Shown here: positions 1-6,271 of the stretch, one piece after another
Position numbering within the stretch: position 1 is the first letter of the stretch
Layout of the letters: each line of letters starts with the position of its first letter
Origin: Psychroflexus sp.
GTDB lineage: Bacteria > Bacteroidota > Bacteroidia > Flavobacteriales > Flavobacteriaceae
Length of the DNA stretch: 6,613 nucleotides
Assembly: GCA_007116535.1 (NCBI GenBank)
Contig: SKIG01000026.1
Span: 1 to 6,613 of the forward strand
Direction of reading: 5' to 3'
Made by a program: the position numbers and the translations under genes
Notes under the pieces: generated by a model
Told to the model about the DNA's origin: nothing
What the model saw: the letters and a program-made list of their open reading frames with translations, nothing else
Database searches by the model: none

Positions 1-41
1 AGATGAAATTGAAAATTATCAAAAAAAGATTTTTAAAAAAT

Positions 42-1061
42 TTACATCAAATCAAGGTCTAAGCCAAAAAAACTTGAACTTGCAGCTTGATTGTACCGCA
101 TGAAACTGTAACTGAATCTTACTTTATTGAACTTCACCATAAAACCAAGTGTAAGTCCTGCAAAAGAACGGTGATCTGCTACACTTAACTCTTCAGAACG
201 TCTAAAACTATAGCCAATTCGTGGGCTAAATCCTCCATCAGGAAAAAGCTCTGCACCAACAATTACATGACGAAGTGCATTATTTATCGCACTTGGATTG
301 TGTTCGGTTACATTTCCTTCAAGGTCGGTTTCATCTAAAGCAGGATTTCTAAACGATACGTCCCATTGTTGCATATTTTCTAAAGTCAAATGCCATCTAA
401 TTGGCACTTTTTCAAGTCTTTTAGAAAGACCTATAATTAGTTCTAAAGGAAGTCTTTCTCTTACTTCATCATAGGCAGTAATCTGCATACCTGCATTTCT
501 TAAAACAGCTGAAACAACCCACAAACTTTCAGGATTTATGTAAGTTACACCCAAATCAGTTGCCATACCAAATGAGGAATATTGCTCCAAACGTGAAGTG
601 ATGAATTTTAAATTTGCGCCTACATAAAATTTTGATTTGGGAATTCGGTATGCATATCCCATCGAAAAAGCTGTTTCATTTGCTCCAAATGAATTAGTAG
701 CATTTCCCATTTCATCAAAACCTTCGAAGCTTCCGTAGTCTATATATGTAATCCCTGCTTGAAAAGTTCCGTATTTTTCTCCAAAATCATGTGCATATGC
801 AGCTGTCCCATAGTTAATATCAGCAATATAATTCATATAGTTTACTGACACTTGTTTGCTCATTGTGCTATCAAGTAAAGCGGGATTGCTTAGTACGTTA
901 GTTGGGTTATTATTAAGAAGAGTAACATTTTTACCTCCCAAAGCAGCTGTGTGTGGATTGATTGGTAAATTCAAAAATTGGTAAGTACCCCTACCTCCTA
1001 CTTGAGCAGCAGCTGAAAACGTGCTTAACACAAGCACCAAAAGCAGTAGAATTTTCTTCAT
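42..1061 (-). CDS. porQ: Type IX secretion system outer-membrane protein PorQ
   Basis: Predicted outer-membrane beta-barrel protein of 339 residues. In Porphyromonas gingivalis, PorQ belongs to the cell-surface attachment complex with PorU, PorV and PorZ, which processes and anchors type IX secretion cargo; PorQ is thought to hold PorZ at the membrane. Seen here: a signal peptide at residues 1-20 (MKK, a Leu/Val-rich core, then SAAAQ), immediately followed by the family's N-terminal signature GGRGTYQFLNLP (22-33) and AALGG (39-43). Then come alternating aromatic/polar beta-strand patterns through to a short C-terminal strand (FFGLDLDLM). The length is normal for the family. The ATG at 1061 is chosen because the two codons before it (TTG, TTT) only lengthen the protein through an unlikely TTG start and would spoil the MKK signal-peptide start. 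It follows lon on the same strand, but a terminator lies between them. Older annotations sometimes label this family penicillin-binding protein; nothing here supports that. Confidence 0.9.
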   Translation of the reverse strand: MKKILLLLVLVLSTFSAAAQVGGRGTYQFLNLPINPHTAALGGKNVTLLNNNPTNVLSNPALLDSTMSKQVSVNYMNYIADINYGTAAYAHDFGEKYGTFQAGITYIDYGSFEGFDEMGNATNSFGANETAFSMGYAYRIPKSKFYVGANLKFITSRLEQYSSFGMATDLGVTYINPESLWVVSAVLRNAGMQITAYDEVRERLPLELIIGLSKRLEKVPIRWHLTLENMQQWDVSFRNPALDETDLEGNVTEHNPSAINNALRHVIVGAELFPDGGFSPRIGYSFRRSEELSVADHRSFAGLTLGFMVKFNKVRFSYSFMRYNQAASSSFFGLDLDLM

Positions 1062-1089
1062 AAACAACGAAGTATCGCTCTATTGACGA

Positions 1090-1118
1090 CGAATTTAAAA
1101 TTAAATTACTTCCTCAAA
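1090..1118 (-). promoter_or_regulatory. Possible Bacteroidota-type promoter of porQ
   Basis: Read on the minus strand, TTTG (1118-1115) is followed after 17 bases by TAAATTCG (1097-1090), one mismatch from the Bacteroidota -7 consensus TAnnTTTG. The spacer is shorter than the usual 19-21 bases. It lies just after the lon terminator and about 30 bases before the porQ start, where a separate porQ promoter would be expected. In such AT-rich DNA a one-mismatch hit is weak evidence. Confidence 0.25.
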
Positions 1119-1119
1119 T

Positions 1120-1151
1120 AAAAAAACTGAACAAATAATTTGTTCAGTTTT
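1120..1151 (-). terminator. Intrinsic terminator of lon
   Basis: A perfect 13-base-pair inverted repeat (arms 1123-1135 and 1139-1151, loop TAA) is centred on CTGAACAAA / TTTGTTCAG. Read on the minus strand the second arm runs into seven consecutive T (1126-1120), the layout of a Rho-independent terminator. It begins 25 bases after the lon stop codon. The stem has only three G-C pairs, so it may terminate incompletely and let some transcription reach porQ. On the plus strand only four T follow, and no plus-strand gene ends here. Confidence 0.8.
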
Positions 1152-1175
1152 CAAACTTATTACTTTTTATTGAAT

Positions 1176-3626
1176 TTAAAAGCTTTTTGCATTTTTTACT
1201 TTTTGTTTAGTCAATGCGAGTTCAAGAACTTCACGCATTTCGGAAACATAATGGAATGTCAATCCTTTTAAGTAATCTGCTTTGATTTCTTCAATGTCTT
1301 TTCGGTTGTCTTCACAAAGAATAATTTCTTTGATGCGGGCTCTTTTTGCGGCGAGTATTTTTTCTTTGATTCCACCTACAGGCAAGACTTTTCCACGTAA
1401 GGTAATTTCACCTGTCATTGCAATTCCTTTTTTTACTTTCCGTTGAGTAAACAAAGAAGCTAAAGAAGTCAACATTGTGATTCCGGCACTCGGTCCATCT
1501 TTTGGAGTTGCTCCTTCAGGAACGTGAATGTGTACGTTGTATTTATCAAAAATATCGTGATTTACACCAAATTCATCTGCATTGGACTTAATGTATTCCA
1601 AAGCAATTGTTGCGGATTCTTTCATTACTTTACCAAGGTTTCCTGTAATGCTTAGGTTTCCTTTACCTTTAGATATCGCAGATTCAATAAATAAAATATC
1701 GCCTCCAACACTTGTCCATGCCAAGCCTGTAACTACTCCTGCAACTTCATTGTTTTCGTATTCGTTCAGTTTTACTTTTGGCTTGCCAAGAATATCGATG
1801 ATTTTATCATTGGTAATTTTAACCTCATACTCTTCTTCCATAGCGATGTGCTTCGCTACAAAACGAACTACTTTTGCAATCTGCTTCTCTAAACCACGCA
1901 CACCTGATTCACGGGTATAGCTTTCAATAATTTTTTCTATTTCTCGCTTGCCTAACTGCATATCTGTCTTTTTCAGCCCATGTTCTTTTATTTGCTTTGG
2001 AAGCAAGTGACGCTTAGCAATTTCAATTTTTTCTTCAATAGTGTAACCACTAACATTGATGATTTCCATTCGGTCACGTAATGCAGGCTGAATAGTATTT
2101 AAATTGTTAGATGTAGCTATAAACATTACCTTCGACAAGTCGTATCCAAGCTCCAAAAAGTTGTCATGGAACTCATTGTTTTGCTCAGGGTCTAAAACTT
2201 CTAATAAAGCCGATGAAGGATCGCCTTGATGCGAATTAGACAACTTATCAATTTCGTCTAAGACAAAAACAGGATTACTTGTACCTGCTTTTTTCAAGCT
2301 TTGAATAATTCTTCCAGGCATTGCTCCGATGTATGTTTTTCTGTGCCCACGGATTTCTGCTTCATCACGAAGACCTCCTAGTGAAATACGAATATATTCC
2401 CTTCCAAGTGCATCTGCTACCGATTTTCCAAGAGAAGTTTTCCCTACTCCTGGAGGTCCGTACAAGCAAATTATTGGAGACTTCATGTCATTACGCAGCT
2501 TGAGAACTGCCAAATATTCAATAATTCGTCGCTTGACATCTTCCAAACCGTAATGGTCTCGATCCAATACTTTTTGAGCGCGTTTTAAGTCGAACTTATC
2601 CTTGCTAAACTTCTCCCACGGTAAATCCAAAAACAACTCTAAATAGTTACGTTGAATGGTAAATTCAGCTACTTGTGGATTCATTCGTTGCAACTTAGCG
2701 ATTTCTTTATTGAAGTGTTCCCCAATTTCAGGCTTCCATTTTTTGGTTTTTGCCTTTTGGCGCATTTCCTCAATTTCACCTTCATGCGAATTTCCTCCAA
2801 GCTCTTCCTGAATGGTTTTCATCTGTTGATGAAGGAAATATTCACGCTGCTGTTGGTTCATGTCATTTTGCACCTTGGATTGAATGTTATTACGCAATTC
2901 CAATTTTTGGTATTCCAAATTCATGAATTTCAGTGTTTCCAATGCGCGCTCTTTGATATCCACAATTTCTAGTAATTGTTGTTTATCCTTTACTTCCAAA
3001 TTCATATTTGAAGAAACAAAATTCACTAAAAAGTGAGAGCTTTCAATGTTTTTAATTGCGAAAGAAGCTTCCGTTGGAAGGTTTGGGTTTTCTTTTATTA
3101 TTCGCAAAGACAATGACTTAATTGAGTCGATTATTGCAGCTAATTCGGGATCTGCGCTTTTGTATGGCACATCGCTAAAGGAGTTTATTTTGCATCGTAA
3201 GTAAGGTTTTTTAGTAACTTCCTCACCTAGTCTAAAGCGTTTTTTCCCTTGAATGATAACTGTCGTATTTCCATCAGGCATTTTAAGCACACGAAGAATC
3301 CTTGCAACTACTCCCACTTGATGTAGGTCTTTTATATCAGGATCTTCTTCATTATCATTTTTTTGAGCGACAACACCAATCACTTTAGACGAATTGTTGG
3401 CGTCATTGATTAATTTGATGGATTTATCTCTTCCGGCAGTTATTGGGATGACCACACCTGGAAATAAAACGGTGTTTCTAAGCGGTAATATGGGTAACTC
3501 TTCCGGTAAATCTTCATTAGCAATCGCTTCCTCGTCTTCCGGTGTTAATAAGGGGATGAATTCTGCATCATCTTCCAACTCATTAAGTGACAAATTGTCA
3601 AGAGAAAATAAATTTGTTTTTGACAT
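1176..3626 (-). CDS. lon: ATP-dependent protease Lon (endopeptidase La)
   Basis: Cytoplasmic hexameric AAA+ serine protease that degrades misfolded and selected regulatory proteins. All parts of LonA are visible in 816 residues. The N-terminal substrate-binding domain starts at about 44 ([14 protein letters not shown]). A coiled, Gln-rich linker at about 230-290 contains [20 protein letters not shown]. The AAA+ module has Walker [10 protein letters not shown] (390-398), Walker B VFVLDEID (453-460), sensor-1 Asn in ATSNN (504-508), an arginine finger in ALRDRM (515-520) and sensor-2 Arg577 in GVRGLEK. The protease domain has Ser713 in DGPSAG and Lys756 in GGIKEK, 43 residues apart as in the E. 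coli Ser679/Lys722 dyad. Compared with the 784-residue E. coli enzyme it carries an extra acidic N-terminal stretch (residues about 17-43), common in Bacteroidota Lon from my knowledge of the family. Start: the ATG at 3626 gives the normal MSKTNLF start. A 141-base gap separates it from holA upstream and a terminator follows it, so it is probably its own transcription unit. Confidence 0.98.
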   Translation of the reverse strand: MSKTNLFSLDNLSLNELEDDAEFIPLLTPEDEEAIANEDLPEELPILPLRNTVLFPGVVIPITAGRDKSIKLINDANNSSKVIGVVAQKNDNEEDPDIKDLHQVGVVARILRVLKMPDGNTTVIIQGKKRFRLGEEVTKKPYLRCKINSFSDVPYKSADPELAAIIDSIKSLSLRIIKENPNLPTEASFAIKNIESSHFLVNFVSSNMNLEVKDKQQLLEIVDIKERALETLKFMNLEYQKLELRNNIQSKVQNDMNQQQREYFLHQQMKTIQEELGGNSHEGEIEEMRQKAKTKKWKPEIGEHFNKEIAKLQRMNPQVAEFTIQRNYLELFLDLPWEKFSKDKFDLKRAQKVLDRDHYGLEDVKRRIIEYLAVLKLRNDMKSPIICLYGPPGVGKTSLGKSVADALGREYIRISLGGLRDEAEIRGHRKTYIGAMPGRIIQSLKKAGTSNPVFVLDEIDKLSNSHQGDPSSALLEVLDPEQNNEFHDNFLELGYDLSKVMFIATSNNLNTIQPALRDRMEIINVSGYTIEEKIEIAKRHLLPKQIKEHGLKKTDMQLGKREIEKIIESYTRESGVRGLEKQIAKVVRFVAKHIAMEEEYEVKITNDKIIDILGKPKVKLNEYENNEVAGVVTGLAWTSVGGDILFIESAISKGKGNLSITGNLGKVMKESATIALEYIKSNADEFGVNHDIFDKYNVHIHVPEGATPKDGPSAGITMLTSLASLFTQRKVKKGIAMTGEITLRGKVLPVGGIKEKILAAKRARIKEIILCEDNRKDIEEIKADYLKGLTFHYVSEMREVLELALTKQKVKNAKSF

Positions 3627-3639
3627 ATCTACATTTTGG

Positions 3640-3672
3640 ACAGCTTGTCAGTTAGATTTTACTGAAAGCTGT
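3640..3672 (-). promoter_or_regulatory. Imperfect hairpin / inverted repeat just upstream of lon
   Basis: Read on the minus strand, ACAGCTTTCAGT (3672-3661), an 8-base loop, then ACTGA, one unpaired C and AAGCTGT (3652-3640): 12 base pairs with a single bulge. It ends about 13 bases before the lon ATG. No T-run follows on the minus strand, so it is not a holA terminator. It could be a leader-RNA structure that affects lon translation or stability, or a DNA operator for a dimeric regulator. It does not match the CIRCE/HrcA consensus. The structure is directly visible; the function is inference. Confidence 0.5.
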
Positions 3673-3740
3673 TGTATTTTTATTAATTATCTAATAAACA
3701 ATAGGTTTACACAATAACCGAATTGTTACTCTTATATAGG

Positions 3741-3756
3741 TCAATTCTCGTGCCAA
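3741..3756 (-). promoter_or_regulatory. Sigma-54-like -24/-12 promoter element upstream of lon
   Basis: On the minus strand the sequence TTGGCACGAGAATTGA matches the sigma-54 consensus YTGGCACGRNNNTTGC at every defined position except the last base of the -12 box (A instead of C), and the GG-to-G spacing is exact. It starts 12 bases after the holA stop codon. It would place a transcription start near 3729, giving lon a leader of about 100 bases that contains the 3640-3672 hairpin. Whether this organism encodes RpoN cannot be seen here. The same stretch lies within an inverted repeat, TCAATT-N8-AATTGA (3741-3760), which offers an alternative reading as a protein-binding site. Confidence 0.4.
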
Positions 3757-3767
3757 TTGAAAAGTAA

Positions 3768-4775
3768 CTACCTCATAGTTTTAACCAAAAACTCCCGCAA
3801 AATACTTCCATTATCTGTGTTTTTGCTTCCCACGCCTTTGCTAGATAAGTCTAAATCTCGTAGGTGTGCTATAATTTTACTTACTTTTTTCATGGGGTAA
3901 AAGCGACTAGCCGTTGTATAGTCTTTCACAAAATATGGAGAAATTTTTAGCTCCCTCGCAACGTTAACATTCGATTTGTCTGTTAGTGAATGATACAAAA
4001 GTAAGTTCTGAAAAAAGCGAAAAACTTGACCTACCGTAAGAACTAATGGATTGTTTTTTGGGTTTTCTTCAAAATAAGCTGCAATTTTAAACGCTTTTAC
4101 TTCGTCTCTATCGCCAATAGCTTTCACAAGTTCAAACACGTTGTAATCTTTGCTTATACCAATGTTTTCTTCGACTGATTCAGGAGTGATTCGGCTACCT
4201 AAAGGCAGGATTTGCATCAATTTTTCAAGCTCTTTGTAAATTTTGGACAAATCATTTCCTAAGAAATCTATCAGCATTTGAGATGCTTTTGGGTCGATGC
4301 TGTATTGTTTTTGAGCCAACTCAGTAACAATCCAATCGCCTATCATATTGTCATAGATGGCACTCGTTTCGTAATAGACAGCCTTTTTTTTGATTTGTGA
4401 AATCACCTTTTTTCGGCCATCGGGTTTTTTGTATTTATAGCAAAAAACCAAAATTGTTGAAGGCTGCATGTTGGCAACATAATCTTCCAATTTATCTAAC
4501 TCTCTGGCCAAATGTTGAGCTTCTCGAACGATAATCACTTGGTATTCTGCCATCATCGGGAAACGTTTGGCAGCTTCAATCACCTCCATCATACTCACAT
4601 CACGCCCATACATAATTTGTTGATTGAAGCCTTTTTCTTCTTCGGAAAGCACATTCTCTTCAATATAATTGGATAGTTGATCGACAAAGAAGGTTTCTTT
4701 TTCGCCTACCAAAAAATATATCGGAGCAAATTCTCTCTTTTGAAGTTTAGCAAGTATTTCTTTAGATTTCTTCAT
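3768..4775 (-). CDS. holA: DNA polymerase III subunit delta
   Basis: Delta subunit of the clamp loader, which opens the beta sliding clamp and loads it on primed DNA during replication. The 335-residue length and layout fit HolA. The N-terminal domain opens with FAPIYFLVGEKETFFVDQL (16-34), the usual 'YFLxGEExxFLxD' start, in which the Walker A motif of true clamp-loader ATPases is degenerate because delta does not hydrolyse ATP. Later hallmarks are RFPMMAEYQVIIVREAQ (71-87), a helical middle domain with FLGNDLSKIYKELEKL (171-186), IGISKDYNVFELVKAIGDRD (205-224), and a C-terminal helical collar domain with VGQVFRFFQNLLL (248-260). The start is the ATG at 4775, supported by the MKKSKEILAKL opening; an ATG five bases upstream is out of frame and closes quickly. 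The gene is divergent from the nuclease-fold gene at 4852 and precedes lon on the same strand with a 141-base gap. Confidence 0.93.
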   Translation of the reverse strand: MKKSKEILAKLQKREFAPIYFLVGEKETFFVDQLSNYIEENVLSEEEKGFNQQIMYGRDVSMMEVIEAAKRFPMMAEYQVIIVREAQHLARELDKLEDYVANMQPSTILVFCYKYKKPDGRKKVISQIKKKAVYYETSAIYDNMIGDWIVTELAQKQYSIDPKASQMLIDFLGNDLSKIYKELEKLMQILPLGSRITPESVEENIGISKDYNVFELVKAIGDRDEVKAFKIAAYFEENPKNNPLVLTVGQVFRFFQNLLLYHSLTDKSNVNVARELKISPYFVKDYTTASRFYPMKKVSKIIAHLRDLDLSSKGVGSKNTDNGSILREFLVKTMR

Positions 4776-4791
4776 GCATTTTTGTTGTGGA

Positions 4792-4824
4792 CAAGTCTAA
4801 TTGTCGTGCTGAAAGTTTTTCAAA
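4792..4824 (-). promoter_or_regulatory. Bacteroidota-type promoter of holA
   Basis: On the minus strand TTTG (4824-4821), a 21-base spacer, and TAGACTTG (4799-4792) fit the Bacteroidota -33/-7 pattern TTTG-N19-21-TAnnTTTG with one mismatch. Transcription would start within about 10-15 bases of the holA ATG, giving a very short leader. It overlaps the opposing promoter of the gene at 4852, so the two could interfere or be co-regulated. Confidence 0.5.
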
Positions 4825-4839
4825 TTAATGGGAAAACTG

Positions 4840-4847
4840 TACTTTCG
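4840..4847 (+). promoter_or_regulatory. -7 element of the nuclease-fold / glycosyltransferase pair
   Basis: TACTTTCG is one mismatch from the TAnnTTTG -7 box. The expected -33 position, 19-21 bases upstream (about 4815-4820), is a T-run without the final G. The box ends four bases before the ATG at 4852, so transcription would start at or almost at that codon, giving a leaderless or near-leaderless mRNA. This argues against the upstream in-frame ATG at 4828, which would lie outside the transcript. Confidence 0.4.
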
Positions 4848-4851
4848 TGCA

Positions 4852-5307
4852 ATGCAAAAGTTGAATTTTCCTTCTTATTCGTTTCGCCTCAAAAGTACAG
4901 AAAATTCGAGAAGTATATTTTCGATTTTGCGAAAAAAATTTTTAGTGCTCACCCCCGAAGAATGGGTACGTCAACATTGTGTGCATTACCTTATAAAAGA
5001 AAAAAACTATTCACAACGCTTACTTGCTGAAGAAGGAAAAGTCATGGTAAACAATCTATCACAACGTTTTGATATTGTTGGTTTTTACCGTGACGGAAGC
5101 ACCCAATTGATTGTTGAATGCAAAGCACCCGAAGTAAAAATCACCCAAGATACCTTCGACCAAATAGCACGCTACAATATGACCTTGGATGCTACTTATT
5201 TGATGGTGAGTAATGGATTAAATCACTACTTTTGTCAATTAGATAAAGTCAACAAAAGCTATATTTTCTTGAAAGACTTACCCTTATTTTCCTATACAAA
5301 TGAATAA
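4852..5307 (+). CDS. Small HsdR_N-type PD-(D/E)XK nuclease-fold protein
   Basis: A 151-residue stand-alone protein resembling the N-terminal nuclease domain of type I restriction HsdR subunits (HSDR_N family). The N-terminal half is a helical lead with LTPEEWVRQH (33-42). The nuclease core follows: RFDIVGF (72-78) with Asp74, IVECKAP (87-93) giving Glu89-x-Lys91, and DQIARY (103-108) giving a QxxxY motif (Gln104, Tyr108) as in HsdR and RecB-type nucleases. So the presumed metal-binding and catalytic residues are present, but there is no helicase domain and no hsdM or hsdS nearby. This is therefore not a restriction system. From memory, relatives with the MQKLNFPSYSF opening sit beside holA in many Bacteroidota; their function is unknown. 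The ATG at 4852 is preferred to 4828 because it matches that family opening and the promoter position. The gene overlaps the next gene by 8 bases. Confidence 0.85.
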   Translation: MQKLNFPSYSFRLKSTENSRSIFSILRKKFLVLTPEEWVRQHCVHYLIKEKNYSQRLLAEEGKVMVNNLSQRFDIVGFYRDGSTQLIVECKAPEVKITQDTFDQIARYNMTLDATYLMVSNGLNHYFCQLDKVNKSYIFLKDLPLFSYTNE

Positions 5308-6271
5308 AATTGCAGTTGCTATACTCAATTGGAATGGACGTTCTTTGTTGGAGCGTTACTTAACATCTGTAGTTGAATTTTCTACTGAAGCTAGTATATA
5401 TGTCATCGATAATGCTTCTACAGACGAATCAGTCAACTATCTTAAAACAAACTTTCCACAGGTTAAACTTATCTCATTAGAAGAGAATTATGGTTTTGCG
5501 AAAGGCTATAACGAAGGTTTAAAACACATCGAAGAAGAGTACATTGTTTTGTTGAATAGCGATGTGCGTGTTACTGAAAATTGGCTCAAAGGATTGAAGA
5601 ATCGACTTACTTCAAATGAAAAAATTGTCGCAGTTCAACCAAAAATTAAATCTGACCAACAACCAACACATTTTGAATATGCTGGTGCTGCGGGAGGTTT
5701 TTTGGATTGGTTTGCTTATCCCTATTGCCGAGGAAGGATAAGAAATAAAGTAGAAGAAGACAAAGAACAATACAATACCGCAACACCTATTTTTTGGGGA
5801 AGTGGCGCTTGTCTAGCTGTAAAAAAATCTGCTTTTAAAATTGCAGGAGGTTTTGATGAAGATTACTTTGCCCACATGGAAGAAATAGATTTGTGTTGGC
5901 GATGGAATGCGCAAGGTAATGAAGTTTGGTATGAGCCGACTAGTGAAGTCTTTCACCTAGGAGGCGGAAGTTTGGCAAATTCAAGTCCAAAAAAAACCTT
6001 TCTAAATTTCAGAAATTCGTTGTACAATTTAGTGAAAAATGCTCCATCTAAAAACATTTATCTTCACTTGTTCTTGCGAATGATTTTGGATGGTATTATT
6101 GGAATAGTTTACCTGCTTCAACTAAAACCAAAACATTTTATAGCTGTTCTTCAAGCGCATTTCAGCTTTTATGCGAATGCAAAAAAAATGTTTCAAAAAC
6201 GTTTTATTCCCAATAAAAAATTGAAGTTTTATGCTTGTTTTAGTGTTTTACTAAAAAAACATGAAGCTTAA
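5300..6271 (+). CDS. Family 2 glycosyltransferase (GT-A fold), rhamnosyltransferase-like
   Basis: Inverting sugar transferase of 323 residues that should use a nucleotide-diphospho sugar, probably to build a cell-surface polysaccharide or lipopolysaccharide. Seen: the N-terminal nucleotide-binding strand VAILNWNG (6-13), VIDNASTD (35-42), ENYGFAKGYNEG (62-73), the DxD-equivalent metal site LLNSDVRV (84-91), the acceptor-side segment FWGSGACLAVKK (165-176) and GGFDEDYFAHMEEIDLCWR (183-201) holding the likely catalytic acidic residues, then a late His in FHLGGGS (218-224). These features are typical of the WbbL-like group; the sugar and acceptor cannot be told from sequence. Residues about 255-275 are hydrophobic, and with the basic tail (KKMFQKRFIPNKK) suggest membrane-surface association. 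Its ATG lies inside the end of the upstream gene, indicating translational coupling. No polysaccharide cluster is visible around it. Its 3' end overlaps the opposing gene by 21 bases. Confidence 0.92.
   Translation: MNKIAVAILNWNGRSLLERYLTSVVEFSTEASIYVIDNASTDESVNYLKTNFPQVKLISLEENYGFAKGYNEGLKHIEEEYIVLLNSDVRVTENWLKGLKNRLTSNEKIVAVQPKIKSDQQPTHFEYAGAAGGFLDWFAYPYCRGRIRNKVEEDKEQYNTATPIFWGSGACLAVKKSAFKIAGGFDEDYFAHMEEIDLCWRWNAQGNEVWYEPTSEVFHLGGGSLANSSPKKTFLNFRNSLYNLVKNAPSKNIYLHLFLRMILDGIIGIVYLLQLKPKHFIAVLQAHFSFYANAKKMFQKRFIPNKKLKFYACFSVLLKKHEA

Noticed and set aside
1..41. AT-rich tail after the porQ stop
   Set aside because: No convincing hairpin, start codon or gene is visible in it. It is too short to judge what follows porQ.
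1582..1920. Plus-strand open frame of 112 codons inside lon
   Set aside because: It lies entirely antisense to the conserved protease-domain region of lon, and its translation has no recognisable domain.
2321..2972. Several plus-strand open frames opposite the lon AAA+ and linker regions
   Set aside because: They are mutually overlapping, antisense to strongly conserved Lon motifs, and have no family-like features.
3624..3634. Minimal ATG-TAG start-stop pair just upstream of the lon ATG
   Set aside because: It is visible on the minus strand (ATGTAGATATG), but such a pair is expected often by chance in AT-rich DNA and nothing else supports a regulatory mini-ORF.
3394..3717. Plus-strand open frame of 107 codons covering the lon start and leader
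   Set aside because: It is Ser/Asn-rich translation antisense to the lon N-terminus. It continues only by chance into the non-coding gap.
4828..4851. Eight-residue N-terminal extension of the nuclease-fold protein from ATG 4828
   Set aside because: The family opening MQKLNFPSYSF begins at 4852, and the likely -7 box lies between the two ATGs.
4677..5030. Plus-strand open frame across the holA start and the nuclease-fold gene
   Set aside because: It is antisense to the holA N-terminus and out of frame with the well-supported gene at 4852.
6238..6256. Small inverted repeat TTTTAGT / ACTAAAA at the convergent gene ends
   Set aside because: A seven-pair stem with one G-C pair and no T-run after it on either strand; too weak to call a terminator.
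4852..6271. Restriction-modification or defence island
   Set aside because: The only link is the HsdR_N-like fold. There is no methylase, specificity subunit, helicase or mobile element in the window, and the neighbours are housekeeping genes.
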